From positions 1 through 23,894 of IMG/VR virus record IMGVR_UViG_3300042945_002399: 23,894 nucleotides of DNA. One strand, given 5' to 3'. Below the pieces are notes generated by a model, which was not told the origin of the DNA, did not search any database, and saw only the letters and a list, made by a program, of their open reading frames with translations. This DNA comes from a virus. Positions 1-6,355 of the stretch are shown piece by piece (the stretch's first letter is position 1; the number at the start of each line of letters is the position of its first letter). The position numbers and the translations under genes are program-made.

Positions 1-253
1 GAGCGGGGGCAATCCCGCCGTCTGGGTCAATGTTCAACAACCCTTTTTCGACCAATTCGGTGAAATGCTCCCCGACGGTCGGGGATACGACCGCCCGCAA
101 ATGGGGTTCCGAATCAAAATGTCCGGGCGGCGTTTGTTCCTTCGCGGCCAGAAGGATGGCCACCCACGCCCAACGCACCGCGTCGGACGATAGGGTGACC
201 ACCTTCGGATCACGGAGCGTTTTGACGGCAACCTTGATCCACGCCTCCGACAT
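1..253 (-). CDS. Replisome organizer-like protein, N-terminal part (cut by window edge)
   Basis: An ATG at 253 opens a frame that runs off the left edge after 84 residues, beginning MSEAWIKVAVKTLRDPKV. The start overlaps the TGA of the upstream gene by one base (TGATG), with GGGGGC just before. The pattern of a short strand-helix start, a tryptophan-rich helix (RWAWVAILLAA, about 27-37), then a stretch ending in KGLLNIDPDGG is what I know from N-terminal winged-helix domains of phage replisome organizers (DnaD/DnaT-like), which recruit helicase at an origin. The gene follows recombination and nuclease genes in the early operon, which fits. The C-terminal half is outside the window, so the exact type of initiator is unknown. 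Confidence 0.72.
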   Translation of the reverse strand, partial: MSEAWIKVAVKTLRDPKVVTLSSDAVRWAWVAILLAAKEQTPPGHFDSEPHLRAVVSPTVGEHFTELVEKGLLNIDPDGGIAPA

Positions 254-897
254 CAATAGCCCCCATCCGAATTGCGGCGTTCATTCGCCGCCTTCCATTC
301 TGGGGATGGTTGCTGGTCGCACCAACCCCGCGGGGCATTGTCGTCTTTGGATCCGCATGACCAGAATGAATAATCCTTCCCCGTCTTGGACGATGTTCCT
401 TCACGGAGTTTCCACGGCTTCCGGTGAACGGGACATGTGGAACCCGTGGTCGGATCTGCGTTCGCCAGCGACATCGCCGCCCGCAAAATTCGATCATCGT
501 CTGATGGCATGACCACCGTTTCAACGGGAGCGTGTTCGCCAATCGTCACGGTCACGGGTGTCACGCCGTCCACCCGCTTGGCCATCACCTCGTCCGCCGA
601 TGCCACCCGCTTGGATGCCAGACCAGCCGCGACCAACGCCCGCCCGATGGCGGAAGTTTCGGCATTCTCCAATTCCGATCCGCGCGTGTATGGGGTCACC
701 CCAGGAATTGACAATCCCGAATGACCGACCCCCGCCGGAACGACAGCATCCGCCGCACGGAATGCCTCCGCCCGAACGACCACCCGCTTGTCCGTCATCT
801 CCACGATGGCGGTGGTCACCCGACCCGATGGGTGCTTTTCATAGAATTCGCGGAGCCGCTCCGCCACATCCACATAGTCCTTCAAATCAAACGCCAT
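253..897 (-). CDS. Phage protein with ETSAIGRAL motif and C-terminal zinc ribbon; possible recombination/annealing protein
   Basis: 214 residues. I chose the ATG at 897 because GGAGG lies 8 bases upstream (906-910); an in-frame ATG at 912 has no such site. The core carries PYTRGSELENAETSAIGRAL (about 69-88), a motif common in phage early proteins and reminiscent of ERF/Rad52-type annealing proteins. I cannot prove that family by eye. The C-terminus has a likely zinc site: C155-P-V-H158, C181 and C193, in a tryptophan-rich context (KPWKL, SFWSCG). It lies downstream of a Cas4/RecB-like nuclease, and exonuclease plus annealing protein is a usual phage recombination pair. Function by inference only. 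It overlaps the preceding gene by 11 bases. Confidence 0.83.
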   Translation of the reverse strand: MAFDLKDYVDVAERLREFYEKHPSGRVTTAIVEMTDKRVVVRAEAFRAADAVVPAGVGHSGLSIPGVTPYTRGSELENAETSAIGRALVAAGLASKRVASADEVMAKRVDGVTPVTVTIGEHAPVETVVMPSDDDRILRAAMSLANADPTTGSTCPVHRKPWKLREGTSSKTGKDYSFWSCGSKDDNAPRGWCDQQPSPEWKAANERRNSDGGY

Positions 898-1333
898 TTG
901 AATCGCCTCCATTTCTGGCCGACCGAATTTCCGGCCGAACCCAACCCGATTTGATCCGTGCGATCAATGTGACCGCCCGTTGCGACGGCTTCACCGTCAG
1001 AAATGTTGCATTGCGCGCCATCGAATAATTCGGACGGGTCGCGAATTGATCCGCGGTCGGATCAACGATTGAACCATCCGAAAACCGCAACGCCCAATGT
1101 GGTTGCGCCTCGTGCTTCATATGGATCGGGGTGATCCCCGCCGCACGACCGCCAAGGATATGGAACACCGTTTCCGATGCGACATAGCAATGACCCGCGA
1201 ATGGGTTTGCCGAACCCTTCCACGGTGCGCGCCGGAGATCGTCCGACAATGCCGCGCGCACATCATCCACCAATTTCACAACCCCAGGTCGCCACGCTTC
1301 CGATGTGGAATCCCCCGTCGCGACCCACGCCAT
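887..1333 (-). CDS. Papain/transglutaminase-like phage protein of unknown function
   Basis: 148 residues, starting at the ATG at 1333, which overlaps the nuclease stop by one base (TGATG) and has GGAGGTGGAGTG in front. The protein contains GHCYVASE (C49), QPHWAL (H79) and SIVDPTADQF (D91). This Cys-His-Asp order and spacing resembles a papain-fold/transglutaminase-like triad. I recall phage hypothetical proteins with the same GHCYVASE...HW...DPTADQF layout but no assigned function. It could be a peptidase, amidase or a non-catalytic fold relative. It sits between a nuclease and a possible annealing protein and is translated with them. Confidence 0.82.
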   Translation of the reverse strand: MAWVATGDSTSEAWRPGVVKLVDDVRAALSDDLRRAPWKGSANPFAGHCYVASETVFHILGGRAAGITPIHMKHEAQPHWALRFSDGSIVDPTADQFATRPNYSMARNATFLTVKPSQRAVTLIARIKSGWVRPEIRSARNGGDSNGV

Positions 1334-2211
1334 CACTCCACCTCCGTTTCTTCTGCCGCCACAAGCAGTCCGATGGAACATCCATCGAATCCCACTTCTG
1401 GATTCGGTTTTCGCCATTCACACGACGCGCAAAATGATGTGGAAAACCCAACATCTTCTTGGCGTTTGGCCGCAATGACCGCCCGTGTGGTTTTGACGAA
1501 TTCATCAGCGAGCAGCAAATGCCCAACATCTGCCGCACCGACGAGCAACTGATAGCGCGGTTTAGCCGTTCGCGCGAAGGTCAAATAGCCGACATCTGGC
1601 AATTCGCCGCCCGTGTGAACCGACCAAAGCCACGCGTAGAATGACAATTCTGCCGAACGCAAATCCCGTTCGGATTTTGCCCGTGACGATGCCTTCAGAT
1701 CCAAGATCAGCGTGCGCCCGTTCGTTCGGGTGTCCCCGTTGATGATGAAATCGGGTGTTCCGATCAGATCGCCAACCCGCAACGATTCGCCATCCAGACC
1801 TTGCAACATTGAACCGCGGAAATCCACCAATGGACGCGAATCCGGCACGGTGTCGTTCAGCACATCCGCGCGGAAGATCGCCACGGCGTTGCGGAGTTGC
1901 ACCTCGAACACCTCCCAATTGATGTTCGGTTGATGCTTCCGACCCAACGCCGCTTTCAATCCTTCGGCCACGGCATCCGATTCACGCCACGGCAGACCTT
2001 CGCGGATGTGCCATGCGATGAATAGAATCGCCTCGTCCAATGCCGAACCGAATGCGACCCGTTCCGGCGCGATCAGCGGCAGACGCGACCCGTCAGCCGT
2101 GCGGATGTGTTCGTTGAACCAACCTTTTCGGTTGCACAACGCCGTTGACGTGACCAACGATTTTGAAATGCCAACCCGTTTCGGATCAATCGCCTTTGAA
2201 ATCGTGGTCAT
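1333..2211 (-). CDS. PD-(D/E)XK exonuclease, Cas4/RecB-like with probable iron-sulfur cysteines
   Basis: 292 residues; the ATG at 2211 overlaps the stop of the small upstream gene (ATGA). The nuclease core is visible: GTPDF (D154), ILDLKAS (D171, K173) and a downstream SAELSFYAWL helix matching the QxxxY-type motif (E188, Y192). One cysteine near the N-terminus (C26, ALCNRKGW) and three near the C-terminus (C261, C264, C278) match the four-cysteine layout that binds a [4Fe-4S] cluster in Cas4 and AddB nucleases. Such phage enzymes process DNA ends for recombination or replication. No CRISPR array or cas1 lies nearby, so a Cas4 adaptation role is not implied. Strong family call; the cluster is inferred. 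Confidence 0.9.
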   Translation of the reverse strand: MTTISKAIDPKRVGISKSLVTSTALCNRKGWFNEHIRTADGSRLPLIAPERVAFGSALDEAILFIAWHIREGLPWRESDAVAEGLKAALGRKHQPNINWEVFEVQLRNAVAIFRADVLNDTVPDSRPLVDFRGSMLQGLDGESLRVGDLIGTPDFIINGDTRTNGRTLILDLKASSRAKSERDLRSAELSFYAWLWSVHTGGELPDVGYLTFARTAKPRYQLLVGAADVGHLLLADEFVKTTRAVIAAKRQEDVGFSTSFCASCEWRKPNPEVGFDGCSIGLLVAAEETEVE

Positions 2212-2357
2212 CGCACCACCGCCTTGACGATGATTGCCAGGATGATGACCGCGGCCATCATCCAGATCGTCACCGTTGACCGTGTGCGGGTTTCCCGTGA
2301 ACCCAAATGCCGGAAATCCGTGATCGTCACGGGATCGTTTCGCCGATCAAGTTTCAT
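2208..2357 (-). CDS. Small single-pass membrane protein
   Basis: 49 residues. The ATG at 2357 is preceded by AAGGAGG with a 6-base spacer, and overlaps the methyltransferase stop (ATGA). Its own TGA overlaps the nuclease start (ATGA). The first 29 residues are polar and arginine-rich (MKLDRRNDPVTITDFRHLG...). Residues 31-48 form one hydrophobic helix (IWMMAAVIILAIIVKAVV). By the positive-inside rule the basic N-terminus would stay in the cytoplasm. Function unknown. The tight coupling on both sides and good ribosome site support that it is translated. Small early membrane proteins in phages can act in superinfection exclusion, but nothing here proves that. Confidence 0.66.
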   Translation of the reverse strand: MKLDRRNDPVTITDFRHLGSRETRTRSTVTIWMMAAVIILAIIVKAVVR

Positions 2358-3814
2358 CGTCCGCCTCCTTCTGCATTGGCGTTGGGGTCGGCATAACCCG
2401 CTGCCGACCCCAACATATATTTGGCATCAACCGCAACAATGCGGCGACCAATCCATTCCGCAACGGGGGCAACAACGCCATTCCCGCAGCACCGATAGCG
2501 ATGACCGTCCAGACCGACGGGCAACATCGGGTCACCGTCCGTGATTTCTGGTTCGGCGACCACGAAATCCGACGAATCGCGACCGATCCGCAAGGTTCGA
2601 TGTGCGCCATCCCCGTCAAATTTCTGATTCAGCCCGTCATACGACGAGCCGACCAGCACCGCCGGAGCGCCCGCATTGTGCGCGAACGATTGCGCTTGAT
2701 CTTCGGTGACATTGGCGTTTGATCCGAACCGCGACGGGAATGAAAGCACGGGTTCGCCAACGAGGAAACCTTCTTGGCCAATGTCCTGATTCGCAACCCC
2801 AGCCTTCCAATCCCGCGCTTGCAATGCGCGGTGGGTTTCTGCCCCGAATGTGTTGACAAGCGTCATTGACCGATGCGAAGTGTCAGCCGCCCACAATGCC
2901 GAAATCGAATTTGCAACATCCGTTTCGGTCATTGTGAAGTTGCCGTGTTTTTCATCCACACGGGTTTGAAACGCCTTCACCGTTTCTTCCGTTTGAAAAT
3001 CCCCATCGTTGGTTTGCCCCAGGATTCCACGATTGTCCACCCGTCTGGCCACCCCATCAACCGTTCCGTTTCCATCGGTGTCAACCGACGAACCGACGGC
3101 GAGGTTTTGGGTTTCGTCGCCAGCCGGTCCCCCGCTTCCCTTTGACCATTTTGCGGTGACGGTTGCGGAGATGTCGCCGCCAGAGTTTCCAACGCGTGCC
3201 GCAACGATTCTGGAAGCGTCTTCTCGCGGCGATCCGCCCGCCGCAATATGCCCGCAGCCGCCTTCGCACTCAACGAGAACCTCCGCGGCGCGTTGGGCTC
3301 CAACACCATTGAAAGCGTCGTCACGGTTGCAGACGATAAAGACGCGCCTTCGTCGTTGTGCAACACCGAAATGGCGAGCGTCAACGGTGCGCCACGCCAC
3401 GCCATACCCGAGTTGGGCAATCTCCCCAATGAGCCGTCGGAAATCTGCACCGTTGTTGGATGTGAAAAGTCCCGTGACATTTTCCAGCACGAGCCACCGA
3501 GGTCGACCTCGTTCAACAAGGTCAAGGAATGTGAATGCGAGAGATGACCGTGAACCGCCGAACCCAGCGCGTTTTCCCGCGACGGATAAGTCTTGGCACG
3601 GGAATCCGCCCGACCAGATTTCTGCATGTGGAATGTCCTCCCAACCGATTGCCGTGATGTCGCCAAGGTTTGGCGTTTCCGGCCAATGCCGTTTCAAGAC
3701 CGCGGACGCGTATGGATCAATCTCGGAATGCGACACGGTGCGGATTCCCGCCCGTTCAAACCCAATGTCCAACCCGCCCGCGCCCGAAAAAAACGATGCG
3801 TGCCGCAATGTCAT
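2354..3814 (-). CDS. dcm: C5 cytosine-specific DNA methyltransferase
   Basis: 486 residues from the ATG at 3814, which overlaps the preceding stop (ATGA). It transfers a methyl group from SAM to C5 of cytosine in DNA, usually to protect phage DNA from host restriction. Visible motifs, numbered from this ATG: I, FFSGAGGLDIGFERAG (about 8-23); IV, GGFPCQ (catalytic Cys about 73); VI, LENVTG; VIII, AQRRRRVF (about 152-159); and motif X, CCGNGVVAPVAEWIGRR, near residue 450. About 285 variable residues separate VIII and X, long for the family, where the target recognition domain belongs. Motif IX is not found in this frame before motif X. A good copy lies in the +1 frame at 3034-3093. See the overlapping frame entry. 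Activity of the main-frame product is therefore uncertain. Confidence 0.93.
   Translation of the reverse strand: MTLRHASFFSGAGGLDIGFERAGIRTVSHSEIDPYASAVLKRHWPETPNLGDITAIGWEDIPHAEIWSGGFPCQDLSVAGKRAGFGGSRSSLAFTFLDLVERGRPRWLVLENVTGLFTSNNGADFRRLIGEIAQLGYGVAWRTVDARHFGVAQRRRRVFIVCNRDDAFNGVGAQRAAEVLVECEGGCGHIAAGGSPREDASRIVAARVGNSGGDISATVTAKWSKGSGGPAGDETQNLAVGSSVDTDGNGTVDGVARRVDNRGILGQTNDGDFQTEETVKAFQTRVDEKHGNFTMTETDVANSISALWAADTSHRSMTLVNTFGAETHRALQARDWKAGVANQDIGQEGFLVGEPVLSFPSRFGSNANVTEDQAQSFAHNAGAPAVLVGSSYDGLNQKFDGDGAHRTLRIGRDSSDFVVAEPEITDGDPMLPVGLDGHRYRCCGNGVVAPVAEWIGRRIVAVDAKYMLGSAAGYADPNANAEGGGR
2977..3627 (-). other. Overlapping +1-frame open frame inside the methyltransferase gene, carrying methyltransferase-like motif IX
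   Basis: 216 codons in the +1 frame relative to the methyltransferase. An ATG at 3627 has GGGAGG at 3637-3642, nine bases upstream. The product reads ...SGMAWRGAPLTL (about 72-83), then RRFSLSAKAAAGILRRAD with EKTLPESLRHALE (3178-3288), then VRRLTPMETERLMGWPDGWT (3034-3093), and ends in KRKKR. The last block is a textbook motif IX of phage C5 methyltransferases. The LSAKAxAGILRRA block is also a pattern I know from phage proteins annotated as methyltransferases. Possible readings: an overlapping gene, a programmed frameshift product, an ancient frame change, or indel errors. Low confidence that it is a separate protein; high confidence that the motif is out of frame. Confidence 0.3.
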
Positions 3815-4341
3815 CGGGACACCGCCCAACCGAAATCAATATTGCCCCGCCCCTCATGGCGGCTTACGCCCCCAACCTCCACAAACCATTCGGATTGCGG
3901 ACGGTGTTGCGGCAGAAAATACGAGTGGCACGGGGCGCGCAACACATCCCCGCACCCGATTTCGCCACGGATGCGGTCATATTCCTTCGCCCATCGTTCG
4001 CCGGAAATCGGTTCATCCAGACGAACGACGAGGTGGAACCGCGGATTTTCTGGCGTGTGGGAGTGCGTGGAATACGCCACCCAATCACGCCCCGCGACGC
4101 GCTCCTTCGCCACCTCGAACGCCGTGCCGCCGTCCACATCAACGACCATCGCGTTGACCGCGATCACCGCCGCATTGCATCGCTTCCCGCCATCGGCAAG
4201 GGTCACGGGCGACCACATTGGAGCGCGTTCCTTGTCTGCGTTTTCGCGATGCGTGGAAAGCAAATCAACCAGCGATCCCCAGGATTCCACGCGACGGTCG
4301 GGGACGGTTTTGAACAGCGACGGGTATGTCACGGCGATCAT
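3811..4341 (-). CDS. Primase-like protein, archaeo-eukaryotic primase (PrimPol) type
   Basis: 176 residues; the ATG at 4341 overlaps the stop of a small upstream gene (ATGA). It contains MVVDVDGG (D68, D70), which fits the DxD metal motif of AEP/PrimPol primases. It is followed by YSTHSHTPENPRFHLVVRLDEPI (90-112), typical of plasmid and phage AEP-like replication proteins, and a late RAPCHSYFLP (136-144) matching their cysteine/LP segment. Such proteins make primers for DNA replication. The chain is short and has no helicase domain, so it would need a partner encoded elsewhere. The family assignment rests on motif pattern only. Context in the early module with a replisome-organizer-like gene is consistent. 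Confidence 0.8.
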   Translation of the reverse strand: MIAVTYPSLFKTVPDRRVESWGSLVDLLSTHRENADKERAPMWSPVTLADGGKRCNAAVIAVNAMVVDVDGGTAFEVAKERVAGRDWVAYSTHSHTPENPRFHLVVRLDEPISGERWAKEYDRIRGEIGCGDVLRAPCHSYFLPQHRPQSEWFVEVGGVSRHEGRGNIDFGWAVSR

Positions 4342-4433
4342 CGCATTGCCCCCATCGCAAGCAGCAACACCATCGCCGCGATGAATGTCACCAACGCCAA
4401 CGCGTCCAAAATCATTGTTCGAATCTCATTCAT
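4338..4433 (-). CDS. Membrane microprotein
   Basis: 31 residues from ATG at 4433, with GGAGG at 4440-4444 and a 6-base spacer. Stop TGA overlaps the primase ATG (ATGA), and the start overlaps the end of the preceding gene by eight bases. After MNEIRTMILDA almost everything is hydrophobic (LALVTFIAAMVLLLAMGA), one membrane helix. The ribosome site and coupling on both sides suggest it is a real gene rather than a leader. It may also serve to couple translation into the primase gene. Function unknown. Confidence 0.55.
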   Translation of the reverse strand: MNEIRTMILDALALVTFIAAMVLLLAMGAMR

Positions 4434-4584
4434 TGCCGTCCTCCGTTTCTTTTTCCGCGATGCGTTCCCACGCATAGCACGGTTTTAGTTCGCCGGAATT
4501 GATCTTTTCGCGATGTTGGCCGCACACGGAGCATTCACCGTGTTCGTCTGCATCGCCCCAATCCATCAATGGTTCGGTTTTCAC
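4426..4584 (-). CDS. Small zinc-finger-like protein
   Basis: 52 residues with a GTG start at 4584, preceded by GGAGG and seven bases. The GTG overlaps the preceding TGA (GTGA). Cysteines at 18 and 21 with histidine 24 (ECSVCGQHREK) and a further cysteine at 36 could bind one zinc ion. The remainder is acidic (KETEDGNE at the end). Function unknown; small zinc proteins of this kind in phage early operons are often regulators or inhibitors of host enzymes, but no specific target can be read here. Confidence 0.74.
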   Translation of the reverse strand: MKTEPLMDWGDADEHGECSVCGQHREKINSGELKPCYAWERIAEKETEDGNE

Positions 4585-4820
4585 GACAAAACCTCCTTCG
4601 CAATATGCCGCGCGATCTGGCGAGGGGTCGGCTTCCGCCGCCCCGCGCCGTATACGCGGATGCACTCCCCATCGTTGAAGCACACGATCCATTTGCCCGA
4701 TGGAGCGAGTGCCATCGCGATGTTGGGCGCAACTTCTTCGGTCATTGAACATTCGTTCAAAAGATCGGTGAACCCATCGGGCAACAGCGCGGTGTGTGGG
4801 ACGAACATCAATTCACGCAT
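4581..4820 (-). CDS. Hypothetical early protein
   Basis: 79 residues from the ATG at 4820, overlapping the end of the preceding gene by eight bases. No strong Shine-Dalgarno is visible, so translation may depend on coupling; an in-frame ATG at 4808 is an alternative. The sequence has a beta-rich centre (KWIVCFNDGECIRVYG) followed by a basic helix with RRKPTPRQIARHIAKEVL. The last part could be a DNA-contacting helix. I do not recognise the family. Confidence 0.72.
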   Translation of the reverse strand: MRELMFVPHTALLPDGFTDLLNECSMTEEVAPNIAMALAPSGKWIVCFNDGECIRVYGAGRRKPTPRQIARHIAKEVLS

Positions 4821-5301
4821 TGGTGGTCACCGCCCCGTTCGCCATAATCCCCGCGCAGAATTCGCACGACATTGCGGCGTGCAATTTCGGTTCGGTTCGG
4901 ACGAGCCACGCGCCCGTGGATTCGTTCAGATCCGCGACCGCACCGCATTGACCGCATCGGCGGATGACCCGCGACGGGAACGCATCGTCAAAGATCTGCT
5001 CTGGGTGCGGCGTGCCGCAAACGCAATGAAGCGTTTCGTGGGCAACGCCGTCCCAATAGAACGCTTCGGGTTCGTCCTCCCATCGCAATTCTGGCTGGTA
5101 GATTTCTTCAACCGCGGCCGGAATTTTCAAATCCTCGACCGCGGCGAAGTCCACCTCATACACGCACCACATGTGAACGCGGTCGTGTTCGGTGACCCGA
5201 ATGACCCGCCCATATTGCACGCGATCCAATGGGTCACCGTTCGCATCGGTGACATTGCGGGAAACGATTGCCCCCTTCGGGAAGTGTTCCGCCTTGTTCA
5301 T
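4813..5301 (-). CDS. Zinc-ribbon hypothetical protein
   Basis: 162 residues from the ATG at 5301, which overlaps the preceding TGA (TGATG) behind AAGGGGGCG; a GTG three bases upstream is the alternative start. The first half is a beta-rich domain (QYGRVIRVTEHDRVHMWCVYEVDF, about 30-52 in two pieces), suggestive of an SH3/Tudor-like barrel. The second half has a zinc ribbon: C93-V-C95 and C116-G-Q-C119. A further CEFC pair (146, 149) lies near the end. Function not recognised; such layouts occur in phage proteins that bind nucleic acid or polymerase. Confidence 0.82.
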   Translation of the reverse strand: MNKAEHFPKGAIVSRNVTDANGDPLDRVQYGRVIRVTEHDRVHMWCVYEVDFAAVEDLKIPAAVEEIYQPELRWEDEPEAFYWDGVAHETLHCVCGTPHPEQIFDDAFPSRVIRRCGQCGAVADLNESTGAWLVRTEPKLHAAMSCEFCAGIMANGAVTTNA

Positions 5302-5522
5302 CACGCCCCCTTTTTGGTTGGTTCGTCTGCGACCTCCACGACCACGGACGAAATGATTTCATAGTCGCTTCGCCCGTCTGCACCCAGACCCGAAAGCGAT
5401 TCCCCTTCGCACGCGCCCGCGAACGCTTCTTGGATGGCTTCCGCCATCTCGTCACGGGATGCAAATTTGCCTTCGGTGCGTTCCAATTCAACCTCAATGA
5501 TGACCGTGAATCGGTGCGCCAT
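5301..5522 (-). CDS. Small hypothetical early protein
   Basis: 73 residues. I chose the ATG at 5522 because it overlaps the previous stop (TAATG) and follows AAGGCGG; the longer frame upstream runs inside the previous gene. It shows an N-terminal strand HRFTVIIEVELER, a helix RDEMAEAIQEAFAG and a second strand pair YEIISSVVVEV. This beta-alpha-beta arrangement is common in small phage proteins, and I cannot tie it to a function. It is coupled on both sides. Confidence 0.76.
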   Translation of the reverse strand: MAHRFTVIIEVELERTEGKFASRDEMAEAIQEAFAGACEGESLSGLGADGRSDYEIISSVVVEVADEPTKKGA

Positions 5523-5947
5523 TATCGTGCCGCCTTGATCGCCGCGATCACGAACGGGGATTCTGGCATTGAATACAACCGACCGTCCGAAAGTTTGCGG
5601 GCAACGATTGGCAATTTGGCGGAGTTTTTCGCCCCGACCAACACCCATCGTTGACCCGCGTGATTGAATTCCAAACCAAGGTCATCGGTGGTCAGACCGT
5701 GCATTGCGCCGAACGCGGGGAAAAGCAATGCTTCTTTTGCCGCCAGATTGACCCCGTTGCGACCCGTTTCATTGGCGTAGGCGGTGATTTTGAAATCGTA
5801 GAATTCACCGAACCCCGTTGCCATTTTGCCCGCAACCAACCCGTGCTTCGCCAAGATCGAATCCACGGCGGTTTTGATTTCGCCGGTGATCGTCTGGGAC
5901 ATTTCGCGGGTCACCTTGTGTTCCACCGTTTTGGCCGTCCGTGCCAT
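5522..5947 (-). CDS. Conserved-looking phage early protein, first gene of the early operon
   Basis: 141 residues; ATG at 5947 with GGAGG at 5954-5958. The first half is helical (EIKTAVDSILAKHGL). The second half reads GLTTDDLGLEFNHAGQRWVLVG, then LPIVARKLSDGRLY. I recall phage hypothetical proteins with the pattern GL-x-DLG-x-EF...G-x-x-(Y/W)-x-(I/L)-VG-x-(K/N)...(Y/L)PIVA, without known role. It is the first gene after the long non-coding region, so it is likely the earliest expressed gene in this module. Confidence 0.87.
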   Translation of the reverse strand: MARTAKTVEHKVTREMSQTITGEIKTAVDSILAKHGLVAGKMATGFGEFYDFKITAYANETGRNGVNLAAKEALLFPAFGAMHGLTTDDLGLEFNHAGQRWVLVGAKNSAKLPIVARKLSDGRLYSMPESPFVIAAIKAAR

Positions 5948-6098
5948 CGTGTACCTCCAATGCTTTGATCACGGGGAAGTCCCCCGTCTGCCCCAATGGT
6001 ACGCCCGTCCCATAGGGGATGCAAGGGGTGTTCCAGATTGGGGGGGTCGGTCGGGCGGAGCGGGGTCGCCCCCGTGACCCGATGCTGACAAAATCACC

Positions 6099-6186
6099 GA
6101 TGCTTGGAGTAACCGCCGAAAACGGCAGTTACTCACCGCCGATGGCAGATGCTCGAAGTAACCCCCGAAAACGGCAGTTGCTCATC
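6099..6186. repeat. Two tandem copies of a hairpin-forming repeat, 49-base period
   Basis: Copy 1 (6099-6137) and copy 2 (6148-6186) share GATGCT-x-x-AGTAAC, then CCGAAAACGGCAGTT, then CTCA. In copy 1, GAGTAAC (6107-6113) pairs perfectly with GTTACTC (6128-6134), and GCCG pairs with CGGC around an AAAA loop, leaving one mismatch. Copy 2 keeps the loop and lower stem but has weaker pairing (wobble and mismatches). The repeats may be protein-binding sites or a structured element at an origin. Confidence 0.85.
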
Positions 6187-6321
6187 CCGTGACGAGTTTG
6201 ACCGCCACCCCCATTTCCGGCCGCGCCCCTCGCGCTTGACAAAACCCGATGCCAGCCCAGCCCGTCTGAAACGGCTGCCAGAGCAGCGACCCCCCGTGAT
6301 CGGGGTGAATACGGGCGGGAA

Positions 6322-6355
6322 ACGCTAAACGCTAGGCTCCGAGCGGCTGACGCTA
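6322..6355. repeat. Three spaced ACGCTA motifs (possible iterons)
   Basis: ACGCTA occurs at 6322-6327, 6329-6334 and 6350-6355; starts are 7 and 21 bases apart. Two of the copies are followed by AA (TTTAGCGT on the minus strand). Short regularly spaced repeats in a non-coding gap can be initiator-binding iterons, but three six-base words are weak evidence on their own. Confidence 0.4.

Noticed and set aside
34-231. 65-codon minus-strand frame near the left edge
   Set aside because: Lies in another frame of the better supported cut gene at 1-253, with no ribosome site.
1333-2211. Cas4 as sign of a CRISPR system
   Set aside because: No repeat-spacer array and no cas1, cas2 or effector gene in the window.
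3009-4157. Long plus-strand open frame opposite the methyltransferase and primase genes
   Set aside because: Antisense shadow of high-GC coding sequence: no ribosome site, compositionally odd protein rich in P, R and S, and strong genes on the other strand.
4535-4732. 65-codon minus-strand frame within the small early genes
   Set aside because: Overlaps two genes with better starts and coupling; arginine and serine-rich shadow.
6236-6264. TTGACA on the plus strand as a promoter -35 box
   Set aside because: No matching -10 box at 16-18 bases and no plus-strand gene downstream.
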